Part shown: positions 25,297 through 34,008 of the stretch, piece after piece
Numbering within the stretch: position 1 is the first letter of the stretch
How the letters are laid out: each line of letters begins with the position of its first letter
NCBI GenBank assembly: GCA_024235035.1
Contig: JACKNE010000013.1
Coordinates: forward strand, 1-64,000
Source of the DNA: Gammaproteobacteria bacterium
Lineage (GTDB): Bacteria > Pseudomonadota > Gammaproteobacteria > Competibacterales > Competibacteraceae
DNA length: 64,000 nucleotides
Direction of reading: 5' to 3'
Translations under genes and position numbers: made by a program
Notes under the pieces: generated by a model
Database searches by the model: none
What the model saw: the letters and a program-made list of their open reading frames with translations, nothing else
What the model was told of the DNA's origin: nothing

Positions 25297-25935
25297 ATGA
25301 AAGAAAATGTTTTTTCTCACATCGCTCGATTCGATGCCAAAGCCACCGCTCTGACCGCTGCCTTGATGCTGCTGAACGGCGCCACCGCTCCTGTCGCCAA
25401 GGCGACGAGTGACGATTTCCAGTTCGAACTCGTGCCTTCTGGTGCTGTTCTGCAATGTCTGCCGGATGCGAAAGGCACGGTGCGGATCGAGTCCGACGGT
25501 GGTGCTGAGGTGATGACGATCAAGGTTACAGGGCTACCACCGCATACGGAATTCGATGTCTTTGTCATTCAGGTGCCGAATTTCCCCTTCGGTTTATCTT
25601 GGTATCAAGGAGATATTCAAACCAATGCGCGTGGCAAGGGTAAGGCGCGGTTCGTCGGACGTTTCAACGAAGAAACCTTCATCGTGGCGCCGGGTGTTGC
25701 CCCAGCGCCGATCACTCATGATGGCGCCTTCCCGGATGCTGATCTCAATCCCCAAACCGCGCCGGTGCATACCTATCATCTGGGGCTGTGGTTCAACTCC
25801 GCCGAGGATGCCCAAAAAGCGGGTTGTCGGGATGTCGTGACCCCCTTCAACGGTGAGCACCAGGCGGGAATTCAGGTGCTGAATACCAGTAACTTCCTCG
25901 ATGAAGAAGGACCGTTGTCACAAGTGGAGCATTGA
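25297..25935 (+). CDS. Secreted protein of unknown function
   Basis: 212 aa from the ATG at 25297, which has GAGG 9 nt upstream; two earlier in-frame ATGs are less well placed. The N-terminus has a signal-like hydrophobic stretch (ATALTAALMLLNGATAPVAKA). The mature part looks beta-rich: MTIKVTGLPPHTEFDVFVIQ near residues 70-90, LSWYQGDIQTNARGKGKARF, and a His-containing HTYHLGLWFNSAEDAQKAGC. I recognise the general look of beta-sandwich envelope proteins but no named family. It lies 170 nt before the ECF sigma gene and may belong to its regulon. Confidence 0.6.
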   Translation: MKENVFSHIARFDAKATALTAALMLLNGATAPVAKATSDDFQFELVPSGAVLQCLPDAKGTVRIESDGGAEVMTIKVTGLPPHTEFDVFVIQVPNFPFGLSWYQGDIQTNARGKGKARFVGRFNEETFIVAPGVAPAPITHDGAFPDADLNPQTAPVHTYHLGLWFNSAEDAQKAGCRDVVTPFNGEHQAGIQVLNTSNFLDEEGPLSQVEH

Positions 25936-26105
25936 TCGGTTTACGGCTCGGTTTCGAGGATCGTCGGTTCATTTTTGCTTCAAGGGTTGCTGCCGTCCGG
26001 AATCGGGCGGTTCGCTGATCGTTCTCGATATAGACAACGTTCGCTCTGCTCATCAGACTTTGACGGTTTGCAAAAGCGTATCGTCATCCTGGAGGAGAAA
26101 TACCG

Positions 26106-26735
26106 GTGAGCGAACTCGAAACCGCAACGGACGATCTGGAGTTGATTCGCGCGGTGGCGCGTCAGGACCGCCAGGCGTTCAAGATGCTGTACGATCGTTA
26201 TACGCCGCGAATCGGCCGCTATCTGTCGAGGTTGCTGAAGCGGCCCCAACAGGTAGATGAAGCCGTGAACGATACCATGCTGGCAGCCTGGCAGAACGCT
26301 GGGCGTTTCGACCCCAGTCAGGGACGTTTATCGACCTGGTTGTTTGCCATTGCCCATCACAAGGGGCTCAAGGTGCTGCGGCAAGCCGAGCGATTCCGTG
26401 CTGAGACATCGTTCGATACATTGCCATCGGTCGATCTCGACAACGTTGAGGAGCAGGATGGTGCCGCGCAGGTCATCGCGCCGCAGAATCCCGAGCGCAC
26501 CGTGTTGGGTTGGGAATTGGGACAAGCGCTGCGCTGGGCGCTGGATCGTCTATCGTCGGAGCACCGCGCCGTCATCGAGTTGACCTTCGGCGAAGATTAT
26601 TCTTATCCGGAGATCGCGGTGATCCTCGATTGTCCACTGAACACGGTCAAGACTCGGGTGTTCCACGCCCGTAAAAAACTGGCTCAACTGTTGGCCCAAT
26701 GTGGCCATGCCGACTTTGCCACGGCCCGGGAGTAA
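26106..26735 (+). CDS. ECF RNA polymerase sigma factor
   Basis: 209 aa from GTG 26106, with GGAGGAG just upstream. The region 2 block is FKMLYDRYTPRIGRYLSRLL then VDEAVNDTMLAAWQNAGRFD (residues 22-66). Region 4 is AVIELTFGEDYSYPEIAVIL with the DNA-binding helix NTVKTRVFHARKKLAQLL. There is an acidic linker between them. It forms a unit with the zinc anti-sigma gene 6 nt downstream, which is the usual arrangement, and with a subtilase gene. The signal is presumably extracytoplasmic. Confidence 0.95.
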   Translation: MSELETATDDLELIRAVARQDRQAFKMLYDRYTPRIGRYLSRLLKRPQQVDEAVNDTMLAAWQNAGRFDPSQGRLSTWLFAIAHHKGLKVLRQAERFRAETSFDTLPSVDLDNVEEQDGAAQVIAPQNPERTVLGWELGQALRWALDRLSSEHRAVIELTFGEDYSYPEIAVILDCPLNTVKTRVFHARKKLAQLLAQCGHADFATARE

Positions 26736-26740
26736 CCACC

Positions 26741-27436
26741 ATGATCGCATCGACCACTGATTTTTCCAACGCTCATGTTCATATGGAGATCGAAGAGTTG
26801 CTACCCTGGTACGCGAACGAGACGCTGACTTCCGCCGAGCAGCGTGCGGTGGAGCAACATCTTGAGCAATGCCCAGCTTGTCGCGAAGCGCTCCAGGAAT
26901 GTCGCGCCTTGAATCTTCAGGTTCATGCGCGGGCCGAGGAAGCATGGCAGCCACCTGCCGGTCATTTCGATCGGTTGATGGCTGATATCGATCGTCTGAC
27001 GCCGTCACCGACTCCGGTCAAGACCGGTCTCACGCTGGTGCAACGGATTTCAGATTGGTTGCGGGGCACTCCATCGCCCGTGCGCTGGACCCTGGCCTTG
27101 GAAAGTTTGACGGTGGCCGCGTTGGTGCTGGTGCTGATCGTGACGCCCGCGCCGCTACCCGACTTGGGCTACGAAACCCTGTCCAGCATCAAGGCGCCGC
27201 CGGCCACCACGGAATCTGGGCTACAAGTGCTCTTCGCCGCGCCGATGACCGTCGGTGAATTGCAGGCGTTGTTACAGGATATCGGCGGTCAGATCGTCGC
27301 CGGGCCGACCTCGCTGGGTATTTATACGGTTGCCGTGACCGGTAACGAACCACCTGTTGCAGCGCGAAACCGGGCGTTGGCGACCTTGCGCGCCCATGCC
27401 CAGGTGCGGTTGGCGGAACCGCTGCAACCCGACTGA
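26741..27436 (+). CDS. Zinc-binding anti-sigma factor with extracytoplasmic domain
   Basis: 231 aa. Residues 36-50 hold the zinc-associated anti-sigma (ZAS) motif HLEQCPACREAL with H40, C44 and C47, which binds the sigma factor in the cytoplasm. A single membrane helix spans about 118-135 (ALESLTVAALVLVLIV). The outer domain (160-229) reads LQVLFAAPMTVGELQALLQD, then GQIVAGPTSLGIYTVAV, then ALATLRAHAQVRLAEPLQ. This beta-alpha-beta-beta-alpha-beta pattern resembles an S8-protease propeptide. The subtilase lipoprotein encoded next may be its partner. The start at 26741 gives the best fit to the family. Confidence 0.88.
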   Translation: MIASTTDFSNAHVHMEIEELLPWYANETLTSAEQRAVEQHLEQCPACREALQECRALNLQVHARAEEAWQPPAGHFDRLMADIDRLTPSPTPVKTGLTLVQRISDWLRGTPSPVRWTLALESLTVAALVLVLIVTPAPLPDLGYETLSSIKAPPATTESGLQVLFAAPMTVGELQALLQDIGGQIVAGPTSLGIYTVAVTGNEPPVAARNRALATLRAHAQVRLAEPLQPD

Positions 27437-27459
27437 AGGCATTCCAAGAAGGACCATCG

Positions 27460-28731
27460 ATGATGTATCAATGGCATGTAAGTCTGCGAATTGGTCTGGT
27501 CTGGGTTGTTTTGTGGGCGCTGGCGGCCTGTGTGAGTGCGCCGTCATCCGATCCTCTAGGGACCATCTCCGAACCGGGGGTACCCAAGCAATTGCGATCT
27601 CGCCAAATCATCGTGGCGCTGGCTGAAAAAGAGCGACCACGATGGTCGGCGATAGCTCAGGAGTTACGATCTCGCTATCGACTTCGATCGGTGGGTGAGT
27701 TTCTACTGACCTCTATCGGTGTGCAATGTCTGGTCTTCCAGGTTCCTCCCGATCAATCCTTAGAGGCCGTCCTGATGCAATTGCGGGCTGATCCGCGTAT
27801 CGAACTGGTCCAGCCTAATCAAGCCTTCGAAGGCTTGCAAGCCACGGCCTACGATCCGATGGCGCGGTATGCCGCACTCGCCTATGGGGTGAAGCTGATC
27901 GGCGCCGATCGAGCGTGGCGGATCAGCACCGGTCGAGGGGTATCGGTCGCAGTGATTGACACCGGCGCCGATATCGAGCATCCGGCCCTGCGTAGTCGGG
28001 AGATCGAGACTGAGAATTTCGTAGAGGGTGGCGAATCCTCTTTCGCCAGCGACCGGCATGGAACCGCGATAGCGGGCGTGATTAATGCTTATGTGGCAGC
28101 AAGCGCGGGCATCGAGGGGGTTGCGCCGGATGCCACATTGACTGTAGCCAAAGCCTGCTGGTATGCGGACCCCGCTAATGCCAAGGCTCGTTGCAGTAGC
28201 TGGACCTTAGCTAAGGCGATCGACTTTGCCATCCATGGCGGTGCGCGCGTGATCAACCTGAGTTTGGGCGGGCGATCCGATGAGTTGCTGGCCCGATTAT
28301 TGGCCGCTGCCGAGCAGCATGGAGTCACCGTCGTAGCGGCAACGCTGGAAAATCAAGAAAATCCTGGTTTTCCAGCATCCTTAGACTCGGTGATCCCCGT
28401 GATGGCTTGCGACTCGGATGGGCAGGTCACCTGGCCGCGCTGGCGCGTCACTCCTTTCGTGCTGGCGGCTCCTGGCGTCGAGATCGTCGTCCCTGCGCCA
28501 CGTAACCGCTATGATCTGGTATCGGGGAGTTCGCTAGCCGCGGCCCATGTGACCGGGGTAGTCGCCTTGCTTTTGCAGCAGAGGCCACAATTAACGCCCA
28601 AGCAAGTCAAAGTGATCTTGCAGACCACTGCACAACGGCTCCAAGAGCCGGATCCGGCGTCATTGCAGGTGGGTCGGGTCGATGCCTGTGCCGCGCTGGC
28701 TCGGCAAGCACCCCAACTGACGTGCCGATGA
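27460..28731 (+). CDS. S8 (subtilase) serine protease lipoprotein
   Basis: 423 aa. A signal peptide ends in the lipobox LAAC with the lipidated Cys24, so the protein is membrane-anchored in the periplasm. Residues 47-125 form a propeptide-like domain ending in LRADPRIELVQPNQAF. The catalytic domain has D167 (VAVIDTGAD), H200 (DRHGTAIAG) and S358 (SGSSLAAAHVTG). The usual oxyanion Asn segment AAGN reads AATLEN here, and the Pro after the catalytic serine helix start is Ala. The gene lies 23 nt after the anti-sigma gene, which suggests a signalling or regulated role rather than general digestion. Confidence 0.9.
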   Translation: MMYQWHVSLRIGLVWVVLWALAACVSAPSSDPLGTISEPGVPKQLRSRQIIVALAEKERPRWSAIAQELRSRYRLRSVGEFLLTSIGVQCLVFQVPPDQSLEAVLMQLRADPRIELVQPNQAFEGLQATAYDPMARYAALAYGVKLIGADRAWRISTGRGVSVAVIDTGADIEHPALRSREIETENFVEGGESSFASDRHGTAIAGVINAYVAASAGIEGVAPDATLTVAKACWYADPANAKARCSSWTLAKAIDFAIHGGARVINLSLGGRSDELLARLLAAAEQHGVTVVAATLENQENPGFPASLDSVIPVMACDSDGQVTWPRWRVTPFVLAAPGVEIVVPAPRNRYDLVSGSSLAAAHVTGVVALLLQQRPQLTPKQVKVILQTTAQRLQEPDPASLQVGRVDACAALARQAPQLTCR

Positions 28732-28871
28732 AGCCGGGCGAGAAGAGCAGTGAGGAATTTTTCGACAGAAAAGCGGATATGCCGGGACGTTTATGGTCTT
28801 AATGGTTCGCACTGGTATGGCGCTTTTCAACCATTCATTCATCGAACGATCATCCTGACAAGGAGCCTCCC

Positions 28872-29864
28872 ATGAAAACCCGTTTATTAGGTCGCCACGG
28901 ACCGGAGGTCTCGGCCATCGGTCTCGGTTGCATGGGCATGAGCGATTTCTATAGCGGTCGCGACGACGCTGAATCTCTAGCCACGTTGCGCCGTGCGCTG
29001 GATCTCGGCATCACATTGATCGACACAGCGGATATGTACGGCCCACATACGAATGAGGAGCTGGTCGGGCGAGCGATTCGAGGCCAGCGTGATCGGGTAT
29101 TTCTGGCGACTAAATTCGGCATCGTGCGCGATCCTCAGGACCCGACACGCCGTGGTCTCAACAGCCGCCCGGAATATGTTCGTACCGCCTGTGAAGGAAG
29201 TCTGCGGCGGTTGGGCGTGGAAACAATCGATTTGTATTACCAGCACCGACTGGACCCGAACACGCCCATCGAGGACACGGTGGGTGCGATGGCGGATCTG
29301 GTGCAAGCTGGAAAGGTGCGCTATCTCGGTTTGTCAGAAGTCTCAGCGGCTACTTTGGGACGGGCTTGCGCGGTCCATCCGATCACGGCGGTGCAATCCG
29401 AATATTCCCTATGGACCCGTGATCCGGAAACCGACGGTGTACTGGCTGCCTGCCGTCAATGGGGAGTGGGATTCGTAGCCTATAGCCCGCTCGGGCGCGG
29501 CTTTTTGACGGGTGCCATCCAACGACCGGAAGATTTCGCCGCCGACGACTATCGCCGGACCAGTCCTCGCTTTCAAGGCGAGAACTTTGCGCGGAATCTA
29601 CAGTTGGTGGAGAAGCTTCAGGTGTTAGCGCAACGGAGAGGATGCCAAGCTTCTCAGCTCGCTCTGGCTTGGGTTCTGGCTCAAGGCGAGGATATCGTTC
29701 CGATTCCTGGTACCAAGCGGCGATTTTATCTGGAGGAGAATGTTGGTGCGATGGCTACTATCCTCACTCCGGAAGAACAGGCTGAGCTGGATACGGTCTT
29801 TCCGCCGGATGCGGTCGCGGGCCTGCGCTATCCCGAAGAAATGATGGCGTTAGTCAATGCCTGA
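28872..29864 (+). CDS. Aldo/keto reductase
   Basis: A 330 aa NADP-dependent reductase of the AKR superfamily (AKR13/YajO-like branch). It shows LGLGCMGMS-type opening (here IGLGCMGMSDFY), the catalytic tetrad in IDTADMYG (Asp, Tyr), ATKFGIV (Lys) and YYQHRLD (His), and the cofactor-binding end VPIPGTKRRFYLEENV. AGGAG precedes the ATG. It would reduce aldehydes or ketones in the cytosol. Its stop overlaps the potential ATG of the cupin gene, so the two are an operon. Confidence 0.93.
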   Translation: MKTRLLGRHGPEVSAIGLGCMGMSDFYSGRDDAESLATLRRALDLGITLIDTADMYGPHTNEELVGRAIRGQRDRVFLATKFGIVRDPQDPTRRGLNSRPEYVRTACEGSLRRLGVETIDLYYQHRLDPNTPIEDTVGAMADLVQAGKVRYLGLSEVSAATLGRACAVHPITAVQSEYSLWTRDPETDGVLAACRQWGVGFVAYSPLGRGFLTGAIQRPEDFAADDYRRTSPRFQGENFARNLQLVEKLQVLAQRRGCQASQLALAWVLAQGEDIVPIPGTKRRFYLEENVGAMATILTPEEQAELDTVFPPDAVAGLRYPEEMMALVNA

Positions 29865-30582
29865 AAACGCCGTCGCACCGGATCTCAGGCGCGAGGAACA
29901 TACCATCGTGAATCCATTGATCGAAGCACCCCTACCTGATTGCCATGCCAATCGGCGGCGGCAAGCGCGGGTCGATACAACTCTCTTGAACTGGGAGGCT
30001 AGCCCCAGCGGCACGGTCTGGCGCAAGCCGTTGTACCGGGTCGGTGGCGAGAACGGCCCAGTCACCAGCCTAGTGCGCTATGCGCCGGGCGGGGCATTTC
30101 AGCCACACTCCCATCCTGATGGCGAAGAAATCCTGGTTTTAGAGGGAGTGTTCGCCGACGAGCATGGCGATTATCCAGCAGGAACCTACTTGCTGAACCC
30201 GGACGGCAGCCGTCATGCGCCTCGCTCCGATCCGGGTTGTGTGCTGCTGGTGCGCCTGCGTCAGTATCCGGGTGCGCATCGCCTCCAACAAGTGCTGGAT
30301 ACCACGACCGGACCGTGGTCACCGGGTCTGGCATCAGGCATCGAGATGCAGATGCTGTATGCTCAGGCTGGCTATCCGGAACGAATGCGCCTGGAGCGCT
30401 GGTGTCCGGATACGACACGATCCTGTCATCCTAACGGAGAGGAGATCTTCATCCTGGAGGGGGCGTTGCAAGACGGGGAAGGCGCCGCCGGGCCAGGATG
30501 TTGGTTACGCTATCCGCCCGGGGATTGTGGCGTACTGCATTCCATCATTGGTTGTCAGCTTTATGTGCGAGTCGGAGGTTGA
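29857..30582 (+). CDS. Double-cupin protein of ChrR-like type
   Basis: 241 aa from the ATG overlapping the aldo/keto reductase stop; a GTG at 29908 with AGGA upstream is an alternative start that removes 17 residues. The first cupin (about 60-145) has the metal motif QPHSHPDGEEILVLEG, and the second (165-240) has CHPNGEEIFILEG. The domain type is the one found at the C-terminus of the ChrR anti-sigma factor, but the zinc ZAS part is absent. The substrate is unknown; co-expression with a reductase suggests detoxification of reactive or oxidised compounds. Confidence 0.82.
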   Translation: MPENAVAPDLRREEHTIVNPLIEAPLPDCHANRRRQARVDTTLLNWEASPSGTVWRKPLYRVGGENGPVTSLVRYAPGGAFQPHSHPDGEEILVLEGVFADEHGDYPAGTYLLNPDGSRHAPRSDPGCVLLVRLRQYPGAHRLQQVLDTTTGPWSPGLASGIEMQMLYAQAGYPERMRLERWCPDTTRSCHPNGEEIFILEGALQDGEGAAGPGCWLRYPPGDCGVLHSIIGCQLYVRVGG

Positions 30583-30749
30583 GAAGAGCAGCGCAGAAAT
30601 AAAAACCTGCAGTGTAGGCACTCCCAACATCGACCTTGTTATTACGCCCTTGAAAGAGTGGGTTGTACCCATCGTTATAAGGATTTGACGGTTGACAGAT
30701 ATGATCTTTTTGGGAATCGCTTGGATTTTTGCACGAGGCGCATCTCGGA

Positions 30750-30962
30750 TCAGGAGCGTGATTCCCAGGCCAAGTGGTTCAAATACGCGAGGCGGGCCGT
30801 TTCATCGGGCAGAACTTCGTGCAGTGCATCCATGAAGGGTGGATCAACCTCCAAGCCATGCAAGAGCAACCGGGCTTGTGCGGCTCTCGGGACCCGGGTA
30901 GTGCAATTTGGCAAATCGTGAGGCTTTTCGGGCCGGCCTTCAGCCGAGGGGAAGTTGCACAT
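30750..30962 (-). CDS. Small hypothetical protein
   Basis: 70 aa from an ATG at 30962 with AGGAG about 10 nt upstream; the open frame continues upstream without further ribosome site. The C-terminal half (LLLHGLEVDPPFMDALHEVL, then LNHLAWESRS) is helical and protein-like. I recognise no family. It is divergent from gloA, which starts 58 nt away. Confidence is limited because the frame is short. Confidence 0.4.
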   Translation of the reverse strand: MCNFPSAEGRPEKPHDLPNCTTRVPRAAQARLLLHGLEVDPPFMDALHEVLPDETARLAYLNHLAWESRS

Positions 30963-31020
30963 GGCGGCGAGTCTCCTGTTGTAGGTCGAATATGGGTATT
31001 GACATGTTAGCGAGGTAATG

Positions 31021-31404
31021 ATGCGTATTCTCCATACGATGTTGAGGGTGGGCAATCTGGATCGTTCCATCAAATTTTACACTGAAATCCTGGGGATGAA
31101 GTTGTTGCGTCGCCGGGATTATCCCGGTGGGGAGTTTACCTTGGCGTTTCTGGGCTATGGTGATGAGTCCGAGCAGGCGGTCATCGAGTTGACGTATAAC
31201 TGGGGTGTGGATCGCTACGAGTTGGGAACAGGATATGGGCATATCGCTCTTGAAGTGGATGATGTGTATCAGGCGACAGCGGACGTTAAGGCGCGTGGCG
31301 GTGTTATTCTGCGCGAAGCCGGTCCGATGAATGCTGGGACAACGCTCATTTCTTTCATCGAAGATCCGGATGGTTATCCGATCGAGTTGATCGGCAAGAA
31401 GTGA
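31021..31404 (+). CDS. gloA: Lactoylglutathione lyase (glyoxalase I)
   Basis: A 127 aa glyoxalase I that converts the methylglyoxal-glutathione hemithioacetal to S-lactoylglutathione. The metal ligands of the E. coli-type Ni2+ enzyme are all present: H5 (ILHTMLRVG), Glu in AVIELTYNWGVDRYELG, His in GYGHIALEV, and Glu in YPIELIGKK. The start at 31021 is preferred because GAGG lies 5 nt upstream and it gives the family beginning MRILHTMLRV; ATG 31018 would be too close. It precedes a truncated globin gene by 72 nt. Confidence 0.96.
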   Translation: MRILHTMLRVGNLDRSIKFYTEILGMKLLRRRDYPGGEFTLAFLGYGDESEQAVIELTYNWGVDRYELGTGYGHIALEVDDVYQATADVKARGGVILREAGPMNAGTTLISFIEDPDGYPIELIGKK

Positions 31405-31476
31405 CAATCTTCTCCCTTGCTGAGAGATAGGGAGGAAGAAGCTCTACCAAAACGCTTTTTGAGAGGTGGTTGAAGC

Positions 31477-31908
31477 GTGGATACTGCGGTGGTCAAGGCC
31501 GAAATTAGCGAGAAGCTCCCTTACGGTGTGGGTGATGCCTCTTATCAGGCGGCTGGCGGCGAGGTGGGTATCAGAAAACTTGTGAATGACTTTTATGATG
31601 CAATGGAACGCTTGCCCGAAGCGGAAACCATCCGGCAGATGCACCCAGTGGACTTGACGGTTTCCAGAGATAAGTTGACGCTGTTCTTATGCGGTTGGCT
31701 GGGTGGCCCAGCTTTTTTTGGGCAAAAGTATGGGCCGATCCGCATTCCCCAGGTGCATAGTCACTTGGCCATCGGACGCAGCGAGCGCGACGCTTGGTTG
31801 CGGTGTATGGAAGAGGCGTTGAAAGTTCAGCCTTATGCCGAAGCGTTCAAGCGCTATCTGCTGGAGCAACTCTTCGTGCCGGCGGAGCGGAGTAGAAACC
31901 GAGAATAA
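31477..31908 (+). CDS. Group II truncated hemoglobin
   Basis: 143 aa from GTG 31477 with AGAGG upstream. The trHbO pattern is clear: FYDAMERLPEA in the B-helix with Tyr, LTLFLCGWLGGP in the E-helix, HSHLAIGRSERDAWLRCM with the proximal His and the conserved Trp of the G-helix, and an H-helix ending. These small globins bind O2 or NO and are linked to NO and oxidative stress. It follows gloA and precedes an ABM-domain gene on the same strand. Confidence 0.92.
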   Translation: MDTAVVKAEISEKLPYGVGDASYQAAGGEVGIRKLVNDFYDAMERLPEAETIRQMHPVDLTVSRDKLTLFLCGWLGGPAFFGQKYGPIRIPQVHSHLAIGRSERDAWLRCMEEALKVQPYAEAFKRYLLEQLFVPAERSRNRE

Positions 31909-31959
31909 GCGCCCTATAATCCCTTTTTTAGAAACCACCTTGATCTTCTGGAGTTCTTG

Positions 31960-32256
31960 ATGTCCAAGATCGTTCATGTTGTTGCCCGTCTTGTTGCCTG
32001 CCCGGAAAAAGTGGCGGATTTGCAGGCGTTGCTGTTGAACCTGATCGAACCGACCCGCCAGGAATCAGGCTGTCGGCGTTATAGCCTGTTGCACAACACA
32101 ACGGACCCGACCGAGTTCACTTTTGTCGAGGAATGGACGGATGAAGCGGCGCTGGAAGCGCATTTCACCACGCCGCATTTGCAAGCGGTGTTGGCGCAAG
32201 CGCCACCTCTCTTGGCGGTAGAGCCGGATATTCGCCGTTATACCGTGATTGCATAG
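31960..32256 (+). CDS. Antibiotic biosynthesis monooxygenase (ABM) domain protein
   Basis: A 98 aa ferredoxin-like fold protein from ATG 31960, with GGAG upstream. The ABM/YgiN-like pattern is VARLVACPEKVADLQALL, then EPTRQESGCRRYSLLHNT and TFVEEWTDEAALEAHFTTPH. Related proteins are quinol or heme-degrading monooxygenases, or small dimeric proteins of unknown activity. It lies 51 nt after the globin gene, so the two are probably one transcript. Confidence 0.9.
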   Translation: MSKIVHVVARLVACPEKVADLQALLLNLIEPTRQESGCRRYSLLHNTTDPTEFTFVEEWTDEAALEAHFTTPHLQAVLAQAPPLLAVEPDIRRYTVIA

Positions 32257-32451
32257 AGATATCGCGCGTGTCTCGAATGTAGCGATAATGTTTCTTATAC
32301 CGTCTGTTGCGGGCACTTTGTCGATGAGGGGGTTTTCCGGATACCGCTGAAGCTTTGATGCGTTCGCGCTATGTCGCTTGAATAACCGGATGCAGGTGAA
32401 ACCAAATGACCCTGCCCGATCTGCGATGATAATGGGAAGGGTAATTGCCAC

Positions 32452-33033
32452 ATGAAACAGATTGATGAGTTTCAAGAATTCCTTGCGAAATTTAAGGATG
32501 AAGATATTGTTGAGCAACATGGCTTTTCTTTTAAGCACCCCGATACACAGGATGTTATTGAGAGGCTGAAGAATCGTATCAGTATTCCTATTCCGATAGA
32601 TCTTGAGAATTTACTACTTACTGAGGGAGCTTTTTACCATCTGTATTTTGCTGACCTGTGGCAAACATTACAACTATATTCCGCAGAGGAATTATTGAAT
32701 AACCGCCCACTAGGTCTGCTTGAAGTAATTGATTATGAATGGGGTGGACGCCCAGAACTTCAAGACTGGTTCACAGAGGATGCCGCCAGCCGTCTTAATA
32801 ACGAGAATATTGTTTTTGGTTATCGTTATGAAGACGATAATGTTCACGATTATTTCTTTTTTAACTCGCTTGGCTGCTTCGATCATCTGTACTTTGATCA
32901 AGACAGTATGGAAAGCGCAAGATTGAAACTCTATACACTCTCGCAAGGACCTGGGTCAAGGATTTCGCTTGATGAATTACTTAAAAATCAACTTGATATC
33001 CTTATCAAGACCATTGAGGAAGAGAATTCGTAG
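32452..33033 (+). CDS. SMI1/KNR4 (SUKH) family protein
   Basis: 193 aa. The SUKH fold is suggested by IPIPIDLENLLLTEGAFYHL near residues 46-65 (the family I-P-x-x-L segment), the motif GLLEVIDYEWGGRPEL, and the C-terminal FFFNSLGCFDHLYFDQDS. SUKH proteins often neutralise contact-dependent or polymorphic toxins, but no toxin gene lies next to this one. The base composition is visibly richer in A and T than the flanking genes, consistent with horizontal arrival. No good ribosome site is seen, and the start is the first ATG. Confidence 0.75.
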   Translation: MKQIDEFQEFLAKFKDEDIVEQHGFSFKHPDTQDVIERLKNRISIPIPIDLENLLLTEGAFYHLYFADLWQTLQLYSAEELLNNRPLGLLEVIDYEWGGRPELQDWFTEDAASRLNNENIVFGYRYEDDNVHDYFFFNSLGCFDHLYFDQDSMESARLKLYTLSQGPGSRISLDELLKNQLDILIKTIEEENS

Positions 33034-33138
33034 TTACCTCGGCTCCACCAGGAATCTCGGATATTTTTCCCTCCAAGCTTCTATTACTGCTTCATTAGGT
33101 CCACTTCGCCGCAAGCATTTCATGGGAAGGGGTCGCTC

Positions 33139-34008
33139 ATGCCCTACGCACGAATTATTGTCCTGACGTTGCTTGCCATGCTCGCTTTTGCAGGTAATTC
33201 GTTGCTCTGCCGGGTCGCTCTCAAACAGACCAGTATCGATCCGGCTAGCTTTACTGCAATTCGCTTGATCTCTGGGGCAGTGATGCTTTGGCTGGTAGTG
33301 TCCATAAGAAGCCGCGCAAATACCGGTGAAGGCAACTGGCCATCGGCGTTCGCGTTGTTTGTTTATGCCGCCGGCTTTTCTTTTGCCTATGTAAGCCTGC
33401 CAGCGGCAACGGGTGCATTGCTCCTCTTTAGCGCCGTCCAAACGACGATGATCGGTCATGGTATCTGGGCGGGAGAGCGCCTAAGAAAACCTCAGCTCGT
33501 TGGTCTCGTCCTCGCTTTCGGGGGGCTGATTGGTCTATTACTTCCCGGTCTCTCGACACCACCCCTGCACGGTTCCGTTTTAATGTTAGGCGCTGGAGTT
33601 GCATGGGGTATCTATTCTCTACGTGGGAAAGGCCTGGGAGATCCCATAAAGGTAACGACAGGGAATTTTCTGCGCGCCGTCCCTATCACAGCGGTGCTGA
33701 GCCTATTGATGCTGAAAAGCGTCTCTCTAGATAATGCTGGATTCTGGTATGCAGTTTCGTCAGGCGCACTGGCCTCTGGAATAGGATACGCTATTTGGTA
33801 CACGGTATTACCGGCGTTGAAAGCCGCCCATGCGGCAACAGTGCAACTTAGTGTCCCGGTTATTGCCGCTCTGGGCGGTATCATTTTTCTCGGCGAACCT
33901 ATGACGCTCCGTTTGATGTTGGCTTCCACAGCGATTCTTGGTGGAATTGCGCTGGTCATTTTCGAAAAGCAACCGGCGAATAACACCGACTTTTCAAGGT
34001 GTGAATAA
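33139..34008 (+). CDS. DMT/EamA-family transporter
   Basis: A 289 aa inner-membrane transporter of the drug/metabolite family with ten predicted helices in two EamA repeats. Family-like stretches are LLAMLAFAGNSLLCRVALKQ near 8-27, GVAWGIYSLRGKG near 152-164, and a C-terminal repeat ending in AALGGIIFLGEPMTLRLM. The direction is probably export of a small metabolite or amino acid, but the substrate is not readable. GGAAGGGG is 7 nt before the ATG. Confidence 0.9.
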   Translation: MPYARIIVLTLLAMLAFAGNSLLCRVALKQTSIDPASFTAIRLISGAVMLWLVVSIRSRANTGEGNWPSAFALFVYAAGFSFAYVSLPAATGALLLFSAVQTTMIGHGIWAGERLRKPQLVGLVLAFGGLIGLLLPGLSTPPLHGSVLMLGAGVAWGIYSLRGKGLGDPIKVTTGNFLRAVPITAVLSLLMLKSVSLDNAGFWYAVSSGALASGIGYAIWYTVLPALKAAHAATVQLSVPVIAALGGIIFLGEPMTLRLMLASTAILGGIALVIFEKQPANNTDFSRCE

